Part shown: in pieces, positions 52,774-63,176 of the stretch | How the letters are laid out: each line of letters opens with the position of its first letter | How positions within the stretch are numbered: the stretch's first letter is position 1 | Assembly (NCBI RefSeq): GCF_008807075.1 | Contig: NZ_CP035632.1 | Location: 2,108,001 to 2,172,000 of the forward strand | Reading direction: 5' to 3' | DNA length: 64,000 nucleotides | From: Synechococcus sp. RSCCF101 | Lineage (GTDB): Bacteria > Cyanobacteriota > Cyanobacteriia > PCC-6307 > Cyanobiaceae | The notes under the pieces: generated by a model | The model's database searches: none | The model's input: the letters and a program-made list of their open reading frames with translations, nothing else | Told to the model about the DNA's origin: nothing | Program-made: the position numbers and the translations under genes

Positions 52774-53862
52774 TCAGGGAATCAGGAGCAGTCCCAGGCC
52801 CACCAGCGCGGCGCTGACCAGCCAGAACCCCAGGACCACCTGCTGTTCATCGGCACCACCCAGCTCGAAGTGATGGTGCAGAGGGGCCATGCGCAGCACC
52901 CGTTTCCCCTGGCCATCGGGCCCCTTGGTGGCCTTGAACACCCACACCTGCACGATCACCGACAGGGATTCGGCCAGGAAGACACCGCCCATGAGCAGCA
53001 GGGGCCAGAGGCTGTCGCTGAGCAGGGCGATGGCGCTCAGGGCCGCTCCCATGGCCAGGGATCCGGTGTCGCCCATGAACACCCGGGCCGGATGGCGGTT
53101 CACCGCCAGAAAGCCGAGCCAGCTCCCGGCCATGGCGGCGGAGAAGCCGGCCATGGCCGGATCGCCGCCGTTGCCGCGCAGCACCAGCTGAAGGGCCAGA
53201 CCCGTGAACACCACGGCCCCGCAGCCGGCGGCCAGACCGTCGAGACCGTCGGTGAGGTTGGTGGCGTTGCTCTCCGCCAGGAAGACGAACAGGGCCAGCG
53301 GCCAGATCAGCAGCCCCAGCGGCAGCACCAGGGCCCAGGGCAGGGCGATGCCGCCGGCCAGCCAGCCGCGGCTCCAGCACCAGCCCACGAAGGCCAGGGC
53401 CGCGGCCGCCTGCAGCAGCAGCTTGCCGCGGGGTGTGAGGCCCGTGTTGGTGCGGCGGGTGAGGCTGCGCCAGTCATCGAATCCGCCGATCAGCATGTAG
53501 GCCAGCACCACCAGGGCCACCGCCGGCAGCCGCGGATCGGACGGACTCACCAGAGCGCCCACCACCACCCCGGCCGGCACGACCAGCACACCGCCCATCG
53601 TTGGCGTTCCCGCCTTGCTCCTGTGCCCGGCGGGGCCATCCTCCCGGATGAACTGGCCGAGTTTCAGGGCCCGCAACCGGGGGACCCCGAGCCGGCAGGC
53701 CAGAAGGCTCACGGCCGCACCCAGCAGCAGGGGGAGGCACAGGGCCGAATTCGGCAGCCAGGCGTCACTCGCCAGGGCAGCACCGATCAGCGCGGCGGTG
53801 AGCAGCGCCGCTGCGAGCCCCGGAGGGACACGCTGCGACGCGGCGGACGGGGACGACGACAT
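52774..53862 (-). CDS. mraY: Phospho-N-acetylmuramoyl-pentapeptide transferase MraY
   Basis: 362 residues from ATG 53862; a longer frame reads through the DUF3134 gene boundary. About ten hydrophobic helices are visible. The family signatures are [21 protein letters not shown] near residue 72, the catalytic-loop [27 protein letters not shown], and the last cytoplasmic loop [11 protein letters not shown]. MraY transfers phospho-MurNAc-pentapeptide to undecaprenyl phosphate to give lipid I. It is the third Mur-pathway gene in the window after murC and murB, but lies in a separate place. It follows the DUF3134 gene by 10 bp. Confidence 0.96.
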   Translation of the reverse strand: MSSSPSAASQRVPPGLAAALLTAALIGAALASDAWLPNSALCLPLLLGAAVSLLACRLGVPRLRALKLGQFIREDGPAGHRSKAGTPTMGGVLVVPAGVVVGALVSPSDPRLPAVALVVLAYMLIGGFDDWRSLTRRTNTGLTPRGKLLLQAAAALAFVGWCWSRGWLAGGIALPWALVLPLGLLIWPLALFVFLAESNATNLTDGLDGLAAGCGAVVFTGLALQLVLRGNGGDPAMAGFSAAMAGSWLGFLAVNRHPARVFMGDTGSLAMGAALSAIALLSDSLWPLLLMGGVFLAESLSVIVQVWVFKATKGPDGQGKRVLRMAPLHHHFELGGADEQQVVLGFWLVSAALVGLGLLLIP

Positions 53863-53872
53863 CGCGGCCGGC

Positions 53873-54124
53873 TCAGTCCTCCCAGTTCTCTTCCTGTTGC
53901 TCGTCGGCGCTGTTGTAGTCCTCCTTCTCACCCATGAGTGCGGAGAGCTCCTCCTCCTCCACCGTGCTCACCTCGGGCGTGGCGGTCTCCTCATCGGCCA
54001 CCAGCCGGCCGCTTGTCTCCAGCCAGCTCAGTAGATCCGGCTCATCCCGCAGGGGCAGCACCGGGGCCGGCTCATGCCGTCCGTAGCGGGTGAGGGAGGG
54101 ATTGATGGTGTCGAGAAGGCTCAT
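53873..54124 (-). CDS. DUF3134 family small acidic protein
   Basis: 83 residues, [40 protein letters not shown] at the start, which matches DUF3134 as I recall it: a short folded N-terminal part with the conserved [15 protein letters not shown] core, and then a strongly acidic disordered tail ([28 protein letters not shown]). No catalytic residues are known for this cyanobacterial family. It precedes mraY on the minus strand and is divergent from the small membrane gene at 54191. Confidence 0.8.
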   Translation of the reverse strand: MSLLDTINPSLTRYGRHEPAPVLPLRDEPDLLSWLETSGRLVADEETATPEVSTVEEEELSALMGEKEDYNSADEQQEENWED

Positions 54125-54190
54125 GCGCAGCGGCGGGCGGATGCGGGGACAGGCCGATCTGCAACCCTAGCGCTGCTGCCGGCTGTTTCC

Positions 54191-54403
54191 GTGCGCCTCC
54201 GTCTGACGCTCACCCTGGTCCTCTGGTCCGCCGCCCTGCTGGCGAGCGCGGCACTGCGCTGGTGCGGCAACCGCTGGCCCGAGCCGCTGCCGCCATCGAC
54301 GCCGCTGGTGCTGCTGCTGGTGCTGGGGCCGCCGGCGCTGCTCAGCCTCTGGCTGCTGTCGCGCTGGCCCGGGCGACCCGGCGGGGGAGAATCGCTCCAG
54401 TGA
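54191..54403 (+). CDS. Small membrane protein with two helices, 70 aa
   Basis: Start GTG 54191. The protein has two hydrophobic helices: [20 protein letters not shown] and [18 protein letters not shown], separated by a short loop with Cys, Trp and prolines ([13 protein letters not shown]), and a Gly/Arg-rich cytoplasmic end ([13 protein letters not shown]). Its TGA overlaps the argG ATG (TGATG), so it is probably translated in the same operon as argG. I do not recognise a function. A shorter or longer start in the same frame is possible because the upstream region is open. Confidence 0.55.
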   Translation: MRLRLTLTLVLWSAALLASAALRWCGNRWPEPLPPSTPLVLLLVLGPPALLSLWLLSRWPGRPGGGESLQ

Positions 54404-55632
54404 TGAGCGCGCGGACCGCGATGGCACGGGCAAAGCGGGTGGTGCTGGCCTATTCCGGAGGGGTGGACACCAGTGTCTGCATTCCCTATCTCCGGCAGGA
54501 GTGGGGTGTGGAGGAGGTGATCACCTTCGCTGCCGATCTGGGTCAGGGCGACGAGCTGGAGCCGATCCGGCGCAAGGCGCTCGACGCCGGCGCCAGCCAG
54601 TCGATCGTGGGCGATCTGATTGAACCTTTCATCGCCGACTACGCCTTTCCCGCCATCCGGGCCAACGCGCTCTACGAGGGCCGCTATCCCCTGTCGACGG
54701 CGCTGGCGCGGCCCCTGATCGCCAAGCGCCTGGTGGAGGTGGCGCGGGAGGTGGGAGCCGATGCCGTGGCCCATGGCTGCACCGGCAAGGGCAACGACCA
54801 GGTGCGGTTCGATGTGGCGATCGCCAGCCTCGCCCCCGATCTCAAGGTGCTGACGCCCGCGCGGGAGTGGGGCATGAGCCGCGAGGAGACGATCGCCTAC
54901 GGGGAGCGCTACGGGTTGCCCGCGCCTGTCAGCAAGGCGTCGCCGTACTCGATCGATCTGAACCTGCTGGGCCGCAGTGTCGAGGCGGGTCCGCTCGAGG
55001 ACCCGATGGTGCCCCCGCCGGAGGAGGTGTTCGCCATCACCGCCTCGATCGATCAGGCCCCCGACGCGGCCGAAACGATCGAGATCGCCTTCGAGCAGGG
55101 CAATCCCGTGGCGATCGACGGTAAGCCGCTCGATCCGGTGTCGATGCTGCGGCGCGCCAACGCCCTGGCCGGCCGGCACGGCATCGGCCGGCTCGACATG
55201 ATTGAGAACCGGGTCGTGGGCATCAAATCGCGGGAGATCTACGAAACCCCCGGCCTGCTGCTGCTGATCCAGGCCCACCAGGAGCTGGAGAGCCTGACCC
55301 TGGCCGCTGACGTGCTGCGCTACAAACGCCAGGTGGAGGCCACCTGGGCGGATCTTGTGTACCAGGGCCTCTGGTTCGGACCGCTGAAGCACGCCCTCGA
55401 CGGCTTCCTGGACCGCACCCAGGAGGATGTCAACGGCACGGTGCGGCTGAAGCTGCACAAGGGCAATGCCGTCGTGGTGGGCCGGGGCTCAGCCGACAGC
55501 CTCTACACGCCCGACATGGCGACCTACGGCAGTGACGATCGCTTCGATCATCGCGCAGCTGAAGGATTCATCTATGTCTGGGGACTGCCTCTGCGGCTCT
55601 GGTCCGCGGTGCGCCGGGCCGGCGGCCGCTGA
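54403..55632 (+). CDS. argG: Argininosuccinate synthase
   Basis: 409 residues from ATG 54403. The pyrophosphatase-type P-loop is [67 protein letters not shown], and the C-terminal [20 protein letters not shown] segment complete the family set. It ligates citrulline and aspartate for arginine synthesis; argH, the next step, is elsewhere in the window. It starts on the stop codon of the small membrane gene and is followed after 9 bp by a convergent gene. Confidence 0.97.
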   Translation: MSARTAMARAKRVVLAYSGGVDTSVCIPYLRQEWGVEEVITFAADLGQGDELEPIRRKALDAGASQSIVGDLIEPFIADYAFPAIRANALYEGRYPLSTALARPLIAKRLVEVAREVGADAVAHGCTGKGNDQVRFDVAIASLAPDLKVLTPAREWGMSREETIAYGERYGLPAPVSKASPYSIDLNLLGRSVEAGPLEDPMVPPPEEVFAITASIDQAPDAAETIEIAFEQGNPVAIDGKPLDPVSMLRRANALAGRHGIGRLDMIENRVVGIKSREIYETPGLLLLIQAHQELESLTLAADVLRYKRQVEATWADLVYQGLWFGPLKHALDGFLDRTQEDVNGTVRLKLHKGNAVVVGRGSADSLYTPDMATYGSDDRFDHRAAEGFIYVWGLPLRLWSAVRRAGGR

Positions 55633-55641
55633 ACCCGTCCC

Positions 55642-56103
55642 TCAGGCCACCTCGAAGGAGTCGTCCTCGTCGTCGAACTCGTGGCGGCGGTTCCATCCCC
55701 AGAGCCGCTCCCGCAGCCGCTGCAGCTGGGGGGTCCGCTCTGCGCTGCGCTCGCGTGTGCGGGGCCTCAAGACAGGCTGCTCGAGGCTCACCGCTGCAGC
55801 GGGGGTGAGCAGCGGGCGCTCCTGCTGTTGCTGAGCGGCGATCAGGCGTTGCTGCTGGAGCAACGGCTGAAGCCGCTGCTGGAACTTGCGCTCGAAGATG
55901 CCCGGCAGATCCGAGAGCAGGGATTCCATCTCCAGCAGCCGCGACTGGGAGGCTTCCAGCTCCCGGCGCAGGCGCAGGCATTCGCCCTCCAGCTCGGCAA
56001 TCCGTTGCAGGGACCGCGGCGGCGGTTCCGGTGGCGACGGCGGCTCACCCAGTTCAAGGCGGTGAAGCCGCTGCCGATGCAGTGACGCTGTGGACTCGTC
56101 CAT
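55642..56103 (-). CDS. Hypothetical protein with coiled-coil region, 153 aa
   Basis: 153 residues. The segment QRIAELEGECLRLRRELEASQSRLLEMESLLSDL (about 33-65) is a clear coiled coil; QQRLQPLLQQQRLIAAQQQQ continues it as a Gln-rich helix; the rest is basic, ending in a short acidic tail DDEDDSFEVA. Nothing suggests membrane insertion. I do not recognise a family. It lies between argG (convergent) and rpsF (same strand, 60 bp upstream), which is a similar position to that of small hypothetical genes in relatives. Its start at 56103 is one choice among several in the same frame. Confidence 0.6.
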   Translation of the reverse strand: MDESTASLHRQRLHRLELGEPPSPPEPPPRSLQRIAELEGECLRLRRELEASQSRLLEMESLLSDLPGIFERKFQQRLQPLLQQQRLIAAQQQQERPLLTPAAAVSLEQPVLRPRTRERSAERTPQLQRLRERLWGWNRRHEFDDEDDSFEVA

Positions 56104-56163
56104 GGGCGGCAGGGTATCGCCCTCGAACCGGTCTCACAAGTCGCAACGAGGCGACCGATCTGC

Positions 56164-56508
56164 TCAGCTGGCAGCGCTGCTGGGCACACCCACGGGCGGA
56201 CGGGTCACGGGCAGCGGGCCGTCCTGCTTGACGGTCAGATAGCGGATCACGTCCTCGCTGAGGCGCATCACCTTCTCCAGGGCGGCCACCTGCTGGCCGT
56301 CGCCGTTGTGGCTCAGCTGCACGTAGATGCCTTCGCGGTGCTTGGCGATGGAATAGGCCAGACGGCGCTTGCCCCGCATCTGGTTGTCGAGCACCTCGGC
56401 ACCGGCCTCAACCAGCACATCGCGGTACTTGGTCAGATGTCCCTCCACCTCATCTTCGGGGATGTCGGGCCGGAGGATGTAGAGGGTCTCGTAGTACGGC
56501 TGGCTCAT
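56164..56508 (-). CDS. rpsF: 30S ribosomal protein bS6
   Basis: 114 residues from ATG 56508; the frame upstream is not protein-like. [18 protein letters not shown], the strand-helix-strand bS6 fold with [26 protein letters not shown], and [35 protein letters not shown] are all canonical. The C-terminal ~15 residues are a Pro/Ser/Val-rich disordered tail. bS6 sits at the 30S platform with bS18; rpsR is not next to it here. A GC-rich region of 138 bp separates it from the upstream Tic20 gene and contains no clear terminator. Confidence 0.96.
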   Translation of the reverse strand: MSQPYYETLYILRPDIPEDEVEGHLTKYRDVLVEAGAEVLDNQMRGKRRLAYSIAKHREGIYVQLSHNGDGQQVAALEKVMRLSEDVIRYLTVKQDGPLPVTRPPVGVPSSAAS

Positions 56509-56646
56509 GACTGGGGTGACTCCGTCAGGGACTGATGGCTCACGGGCTGCAGGCTCCGGTGCTTGGCCGGTGCCCTGCGCCGGCAAGCGGCGGATCAACC
56601 ACCCTATCGCCAGGCCCCCCGCCAGCCGGACACCGGCCCATGGGCT

Positions 56647-57114
56647 TCAGAACAGCTGCATCCGCACAGCGGAGGAGAGGGTGGGGATGTCGGCCTCGCG
56701 GCCGCGCGCGCACTCGATCGCGGCGAAGAGCACCACCACCACCGTTCCAAGAAAGATGGTGTTGCTCAGGGTCCGGGTGGCGAAGTCCGCCTGCAGGGGC
56801 ACCAGCACCACCTGGAACACGAGCCCCAGCAGCACGAGCACGATGTCGATCAGGATCGCCTGCAGCACGTTGAAGCGGATGAAATAGGGAATGCGCGGGT
56901 TGCGCACCACCACCAGGAACAGCACCAGGAAGAGCAGAAACCCGCCGAAGGGAATCGCTCGCTCCACCATCAGGATCGGCAGGGCCGGCAGGGTGCTCCA
57001 CTGCAGCGCCGGCACGAGGTTGAACAGGTAGCGGCCGAAGCCCACCCCGTCGCTCCAGGGCAGCAGATAGGCCAGCAGCGCCACCAGCCGCTGCCAGATC
57101 GGTGGATTGCCCAT
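56647..57114 (-). CDS. Tic20-family protein
   Basis: 155 residues with about four transmembrane helices (WQRLVALLAYLLPWSDGV, ILMVERAIPFGGFLLFLVLFLVV, AILIDIVLVLLGLVFQVVLVP and NTIFLGTVVVVLFAAIE). The NPRIPYFIRFNVLQAILI segment is the family's most characteristic piece. Tic20 forms the channel of the plastid inner-membrane import machinery; cyanobacterial homologues (ycf60) have an unknown role in the bacterium. It lies between rpsF and aroE on the minus strand, as in picocyanobacteria. Confidence 0.87.
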   Translation of the reverse strand: MGNPPIWQRLVALLAYLLPWSDGVGFGRYLFNLVPALQWSTLPALPILMVERAIPFGGFLLFLVLFLVVVRNPRIPYFIRFNVLQAILIDIVLVLLGLVFQVVLVPLQADFATRTLSNTIFLGTVVVVLFAAIECARGREADIPTLSSAVRMQLF

Positions 57115-57170
57115 GGCTCACAGCCCTGCCGTCTTCAGCGACCCTAGGGGCAGCGGCCGGTGGCGATGGC

Positions 57171-58040
57171 TCAGGCGAGGGCCGCCAGCGCCGCCCGGCG
57201 CATCGTCTCCACGGGCACGGAGTCGGCGCCCGTCCAGAGCCGCAGGGATGCGGCGCCCTGCTGCACGAGCATCTCCAGTCCATCCAGGGTGCGGCAGCCC
57301 CTGGCCCGGGCCTGGTGCAGCAGACGGGTCGGCCGGGGGGTGTAGATGAGGTCGTAGACCGTCACGTCGACGGCCAACGCGTCCAGTTCGCCGTCGTCCA
57401 GCGGGCAGTCCGGCCCGGCCTGACCACCCATGCCGGCGGGCGTGGTGTTCACCACCAGGCGGCTCTGCTCCAGCAGCGGCTGCAGGGGTTGATCCCGCGG
57501 ATGGGAGCGCAGAGCGGGACACCAGCCGCTGCAGTCGCTCACGAAGGCCGCCAGGGCCTCCGCCCGACGCCCCACCACCACGATCGGATCGCAGCCCAGG
57601 GTGTGCAGGCCCGCCACCACTGCCCGGGCGCTGCCACCGCAGCCCAGCACGACGGCGGCCTGCCCCCGCCAGTCGCCACCCGCCTCGCTGAGCGGTGCCA
57701 TGAAGCCCTCCACGTCGGTGTTCTCACTGCGCCAGCCCCCCTCCGGCAGCCTCAGCAGGGTGTTGGCGGCACCGAGACGGCTGCTGAGCGTCGAGTGCCG
57801 GCGGGCGAGGCGATGGGCCTCGGGCTTGTGCGGCAGGGTCACGTTGAGGCCGCGGCAGTCGATCGCTTCCAGGCCCTGGAGGGCCCGGGCCAGATCGGAG
57901 TGTCTGACCGGCAGGGCCAGGTAGACCCAGTCCAGGCCCATGGCGGCGAGGGCCGCGTTGTGCATCAGGGGGGAGAGGGAGTGCCGGATCGGATCCCCCA
58001 GCACCCCCACCAGGGCTGTGGCCGAGGAGATGACGGGCAT
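57171..58040 (-). CDS. aroE: Shikimate 5-dehydrogenase
   Basis: 289 residues from ATG 58040, chosen because the frame upstream adds 16 Pro/Arg residues that no AroE has. LGDPIRHSLSPLMHNAAL, GLNVTLPHK with the substrate-binding lysine, and the NADP-binding VVLGCGGSARAVVAGL are all present; TTPAGMGG and LEMLVQQGAASLRLWTG close it. It reduces 3-dehydroshikimate to shikimate in aromatic amino acid synthesis. It is divergent from dnaK with 119 bp between starts. Confidence 0.95.
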   Translation of the reverse strand: MPVISSATALVGVLGDPIRHSLSPLMHNAALAAMGLDWVYLALPVRHSDLARALQGLEAIDCRGLNVTLPHKPEAHRLARRHSTLSSRLGAANTLLRLPEGGWRSENTDVEGFMAPLSEAGGDWRGQAAVVLGCGGSARAVVAGLHTLGCDPIVVVGRRAEALAAFVSDCSGWCPALRSHPRDQPLQPLLEQSRLVVNTTPAGMGGQAGPDCPLDDGELDALAVDVTVYDLIYTPRPTRLLHQARARGCRTLDGLEMLVQQGAASLRLWTGADSVPVETMRRAALAALA

Positions 58041-58144
58041 GGGTCGGGTGGCGTCTGGCCGCACGGGAGCAGGGTTCGGGAACCTCACCTCGCCCGCAAC
58101 GGACCTCGGTGATGAAGATGAAACCCAGATTGATTCAACATCAG

Positions 58145-58153
58145 AGGAGGTGA
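58145..58153 (+). promoter_or_regulatory. Strong Shine-Dalgarno sequence of dnaK
   Basis: AGGAGGTGA matches the anti-Shine-Dalgarno end of 16S rRNA perfectly and lies six bases before the dnaK ATG at 58160. It is one of the few strong ribosome binding sites seen in the window and supports the start, and agrees with high DnaK expression. Confidence 0.8.
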
Positions 58154-58159
58154 ACGCCC

Positions 58160-60076
<1,917 letters not shown>

Positions 60077-60094
60077 TGCCTGGCATGTCCTGAC

Positions 60095-60114
60095 GGGTGA
60101 TCGACGGATCACCC
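60095..60114 (+). terminator. Perfect 8 bp hairpin after dnaK (palindrome)
   Basis: GGGTGATC, a four-base GACG loop and GATCACCC form a perfect 8 bp stem 19 bp after the dnaK stop. There is no uridine run next to it, so alone it may be a mRNA-stabilising structure rather than a terminator. Confidence 0.5.
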
Positions 60115-60147
60115 ATCCGCTGCCGGTACTGGAATCGATCCATCAAC

Positions 60148-60171
60148 AAGGCCCGCCGTGAGGCGGGCCTT
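60148..60171. terminator. Strong GC-rich hairpin between dnaK and pstS, likely bidirectional terminator
   Basis: AAGGCCCGCC, loop GTGA, GGCGGGCCTT is a perfect 10 bp stem, followed by a short T-rich CGCTTT. On the other strand the run of A upstream (CATCAACAAGG) gives a weak T-tract, so it could stop both dnaK and the convergent pstS transcripts. A third smaller palindrome follows at 60178-60194 (GGGGCC/GGCCCC). Confidence 0.7.
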
Positions 60172-60210
60172 CGCTTTGGGGCCTCAGGGGCCCCGGGCCG
60201 TTTCAGCAGG

Positions 60211-61236
60211 TCACTCGCTGATGCGTGCCACCTGCTCCTTCGACTTCGCCACCACTTCCGGCGGCAGAGTCACGTAGCCGAGCTCGGGGGCCTGGGCCTG
60301 GGCCTCCTCGGAGAGCATGAAATCGAAGGTCTCCTTCAGCAGGGGAGTCTTGTCGCCGTTGCCGGTCTCGTAGGCCAGGATCCAGGTGAAGGTCACGATC
60401 GGATAGCCCTGGTCGGGATTGGGGTTGCCGCCGATCAGGTCGGGTCCGAGGTCGATGGAGGCCAGCGCCAGGCTCTCGGTTTCGTTGGTCGGCATGACGG
60501 ATTCGCCGGAGGCGTTCTCCAGCGCGGCCGCCTGCAGGCCGTCCTTGACGTAGGCCACCTCCACGTAGCCGATGCCGCCATCGATCTGCTTCAGCTGGGC
60601 CGAGACGCCTTCATTGCCCTTGGCGCCGACACCGACCGGCCAGCTGATGGATTTGTCCGCTCCGGGGCCACCGTCCCACTCGGGGCTGATGGCCGCCAGG
60701 TGCTTGGTGAAGTTGAAGGTGGTGCCGGAGCCGTCGGAGCGGTGCACCACGCGGATCGGCTTGTCGTCGCAGCCCACCTCGCTGAAGTTGGTGATCGAGC
60801 CGAGGAAGATGCCGGCCAGCTGCTCCTGGTTCAGGGCCAGCTCGCATCCCTCGAAGTTGTAGGCCACGGCGATGGCGCCGGCGGTCATCGGGATCTGCAG
60901 CACGCCGCGGCTCACCTCGGCGATGGCGTCCTCCTTCATCGGGGCGTCGGAGGCAGCGAAGTCAACCGTTTCAGCCTGGAACTGCCGCACGCCGGCGCCG
61001 GAGCCGACCGATTGGTAGTTCACATTGACGCCCTTCTCGGCGAGCTGCTGGAACCAGCGCTGATAGATCGCGGCAGGGAAGGAGGCTCCGGCGGCGTTGA
61101 GGGAGCCGGTGGGGCCCTCGCTGCCGCCGCCGGCGGCATCGTCACCCGCACCGCCGCAGGCAGCCAACGTGAGGGTTCCGGCCAGACCGAGGGTGGCGGC
61201 GAGCGACCGAAGCGTTCGGCGACGGAAGACAGACAT
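60211..61236 (-). CDS. pstS: Phosphate ABC transporter substrate-binding lipoprotein PstS
   Basis: 341 residues from ATG 61236; the open frame upstream is not signal-like. The lipobox LAACGG places the lipidated cysteine at residue 27. The mature protein has the phosphate-binding PstS signatures NAAGASFPAAIYQRW, VDFAASDAPM, VHRSDGSGTTFNFTKHL and IGYVEVAYVKDG. It captures phosphate in the periplasm for the PstCAB permease, which is not in this window. The Pho-box-like repeat described separately lies 83 bp upstream of the ATG. No other pst gene is adjacent, which is common when several pstS copies exist. Confidence 0.96.
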   Translation of the reverse strand: MSVFRRRTLRSLAATLGLAGTLTLAACGGAGDDAAGGGSEGPTGSLNAAGASFPAAIYQRWFQQLAEKGVNVNYQSVGSGAGVRQFQAETVDFAASDAPMKEDAIAEVSRGVLQIPMTAGAIAVAYNFEGCELALNQEQLAGIFLGSITNFSEVGCDDKPIRVVHRSDGSGTTFNFTKHLAAISPEWDGGPGADKSISWPVGVGAKGNEGVSAQLKQIDGGIGYVEVAYVKDGLQAAALENASGESVMPTNETESLALASIDLGPDLIGGNPNPDQGYPIVTFTWILAYETGNGDKTPLLKETFDFMLSEEAQAQAPELGYVTLPPEVVAKSKEQVARISE

Positions 61237-61318
61237 GCGTGAGAGGTTGGATGGTGGGCCGGGCGACGCGCACGCCGCAGCTGGCGGCGACCGCATTCCG
61301 GCGCCTGAACGGTAGAGA

Positions 61319-61351
61319 TGCCAGGTGAGCACAGGTTTAAGGGTGCGTTAA
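61319..61351 (-). promoter_or_regulatory. Pho-box-like triple direct repeat upstream of pstS
   Basis: Reading on the minus strand toward pstS, the sequence gives TTAACGCACCC, TTAAACCTGTG and CTCACCTGGCA, i.e. three 11 bp units in tandem; the first two share TTAA at an 11 bp period, and CTTAAACCT resembles the cyanobacterial Pho box half-site CTTAACCT. PhoB/SphR sites have the same 11 bp period. The unit ends 83 bp before the pstS ATG. It contains the stop codon of the upstream flavoprotein gene (61337-61339). Score only by eye. Confidence 0.6.
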
Positions 61352-62443
61352 CAGCCCGATCTGACGGCTCACCCAGGCCGCGCTGGCCGGTGCCAGCAGC
61401 ACCCCGTTGCGGTGATGGGCGGTGGCCACGATCAGTCCCGGCTCCGGCTGCTCGAGCACCGGCGCCGGCCGGCCGGCCGGCCGCGGCCGGATCCCCTCCC
61501 AGCGATGGCACAGCCGTGAGCGCCGCAGCCAGTCCGGCGGGTCTCCCTCCAGCTCCCGCAGCCGGTTGAGCGGAGTGCTGCCGGCTCGCCGGCCCGGCTC
61601 CACCGTGGCACCGACCCAGAGTCGTCTGCCCGGCCGGGGCACCAGGTTGAGGCCGCGCCAGACCATCGCCCCGGGCCAGCGCCTCCACAGATCGCCGTCC
61701 GGCAGGGGATCGGTCAGCTCCAGCTCCAGGGCCTGGCCCAGGACCGGCGCCACCGGGATCGGGTGATTGAGCGGCGCCAGCAGGGCGTTCAGCCCTGTGG
61801 CGACACACAGCACCAGCCAGCGGCCCTCCAGCGGCTCCCCCTGTTGCCGCTGCACCCGCCAGCCCCGCTGGCAGCGCTCCAGGGCCCTGACCCGATCCGG
61901 CAGCAGACGTCCGCCCAGGCGAGCCACCTCGCTGCGCAGGGCCTGCAGCAGCGGCAGCGGGTCGATCTGGCCGTCGGTGGCGGAGTGCAGACCGCCCAGG
62001 GCCTGACGCGGCGGGTGCGGCTCCAGTAGCCGGAGATCACCGGGCTCGAGCCAGCGCAGGTCGCGTTCAGCGCCATGGGCGTCCGCGAAGGCCCTGAGGC
62101 GCCCCTCCTCGTCGGCATCGGCCGCCAGCAGCAGCAGGCCGGAGCGGGCGGGCAGCCGATGGCCGGCCTGCCGCAGCTCCGCGATCCATCGAGGCCACAG
62201 CGCCATGGCCTCCTGGCGCAGCCGCAGGCCGCGGCCACTGCGGCGCCGGTACACCTGACCCATCAGCACACCGAGGGCGGCGGGAGAGCCCCAGGCACTG
62301 GGTGCGGGGGGCGCCTGAGTGGGTCCGGTCGTCTCCGCCAGCTCGGGGTCCATCAGGGTCACGGCGCACCCCTGGCGGCTGAGCTGCCAGGCCACGGCGC
62401 TGCCGACGACACCGGCGCCGACCACGATCACCTCAGGGGCCAT
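61337..62443 (-). CDS. FAD-dependent oxidoreductase, DAO superfamily (glycine oxidase ThiO-like)
   Basis: 368 residues from ATG 62443. VIVVGAGVVGSAVAWQLSRQG is the FAD-binding GxGxxG region; the family core GGLHSATDGQIDPLPLLQAL follows the ThiO arrangement, and VGATVEPGRRAGSTPL with the closing HRNGVLLAPASAAWVSRQI is the C-terminal FAD site. ThiO oxidises glycine to iminoglycine for the thiazole of thiamine, but many DAO members have other amine substrates; I cannot decide which. thiL is far away. Its stop codon lies inside the Pho-box-like repeat of pstS. Confidence 0.82.
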   Translation of the reverse strand: MAPEVIVVGAGVVGSAVAWQLSRQGCAVTLMDPELAETTGPTQAPPAPSAWGSPAALGVLMGQVYRRRSGRGLRLRQEAMALWPRWIAELRQAGHRLPARSGLLLLAADADEEGRLRAFADAHGAERDLRWLEPGDLRLLEPHPPRQALGGLHSATDGQIDPLPLLQALRSEVARLGGRLLPDRVRALERCQRGWRVQRQQGEPLEGRWLVLCVATGLNALLAPLNHPIPVAPVLGQALELELTDPLPDGDLWRRWPGAMVWRGLNLVPRPGRRLWVGATVEPGRRAGSTPLNRLRELEGDPPDWLRRSRLCHRWEGIRPRPAGRPAPVLEQPEPGLIVATAHHRNGVLLAPASAAWVSRQIGLLTHP

Positions 62444-62498
62444 CTCCGGCCGATGAAGGGTTCGGCCGCTCCGGATGAGGAGCGGCGGGCAGGCCGGA

Positions 62499-63065
62499 TC
62501 AGGCGGCCGGCAGGCCCATGGCTTCCATGGCGTCGTCGCCCTCGTCGCTCGCCTCAGTGGTGCTGTCCGCGGCGGCCCGGGCGGCGGCCTCATCGGCAGC
62601 GGCCTGGATGCTGGCGATGGCCTGGGCCGGAATCACCTCGGCGTAGCTGGCGAACCCGGCGGCCACGCCGGAGTAGGCCCGATCCATGCGCATCGGCTCC
62701 TGCAGGCGTGCCGCTTCATCCAGCTCGGCCATGGAGCGCTTCAGGGCGGCGGCGCGGGAGTTGGCCTCGGCCCGATCGCCCGGCAGCAGGCGCTGGTTGA
62801 TGTAAAGCATCTCCCGGCCCACCTCCTGCATCGGGCCGTGGATCAGGTTGCGCGCGAAGATCCAGTTGCGCTGGGAGACCAGCGCCGCCAGCTCAGGCAG
62901 ACGCTCCATCGAGGCCAGATAGCCCTCTGCCTGACGGGTGATCACCGCCATGTCCTCGGGTGGGATGCCGGGCTGGGCGGACTGGGCGCCGGAGCAGGCC
63001 ACCAGGGACACCGCCAGGGCCAGGCTGAGGCAGGCCTTGAGCAGGCGACGCAGGGTGGGGGCCAT
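62499..63065 (-). CDS. psbQ: Photosystem II extrinsic lipoprotein PsbQ (CyanoQ)
   Basis: 188 residues. MAPTLRRLLKACLSLALAVSLVACSG is a lipoprotein signal with the lipidated cysteine at residue 24. The mature protein is a four-helix bundle: ITRQAEGYLASMERLPELA, QRNWIFARNLIHGPMQEV with the tryptophan/proline region of PsbQ, REMLYINQRLLPGDRAEANS, and LQEPMRMDRAYSGVAAGFASYAEVIP. It binds on the lumen side of photosystem II and stabilises the oxygen-evolving complex. The longer open frame upstream reads through the purU gene and is not real. It is divergent from purU by 111 bp. Confidence 0.9.
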   Translation of the reverse strand: MAPTLRRLLKACLSLALAVSLVACSGAQSAQPGIPPEDMAVITRQAEGYLASMERLPELAALVSQRNWIFARNLIHGPMQEVGREMLYINQRLLPGDRAEANSRAAALKRSMAELDEAARLQEPMRMDRAYSGVAAGFASYAEVIPAQAIASIQAAADEAAARAAADSTTEASDEGDDAMEAMGLPAA

Positions 63066-63176
63066 CGGGGGACAGCGCAAAGACGAGGCTGGACTGTACC
63101 TGCCGCGCCCGGGCCGGCGGGCCTCGAGCGGCCGTCTCGGCACAATGCCCAGGCCACCCGCCCGGACGTCGCCGCG

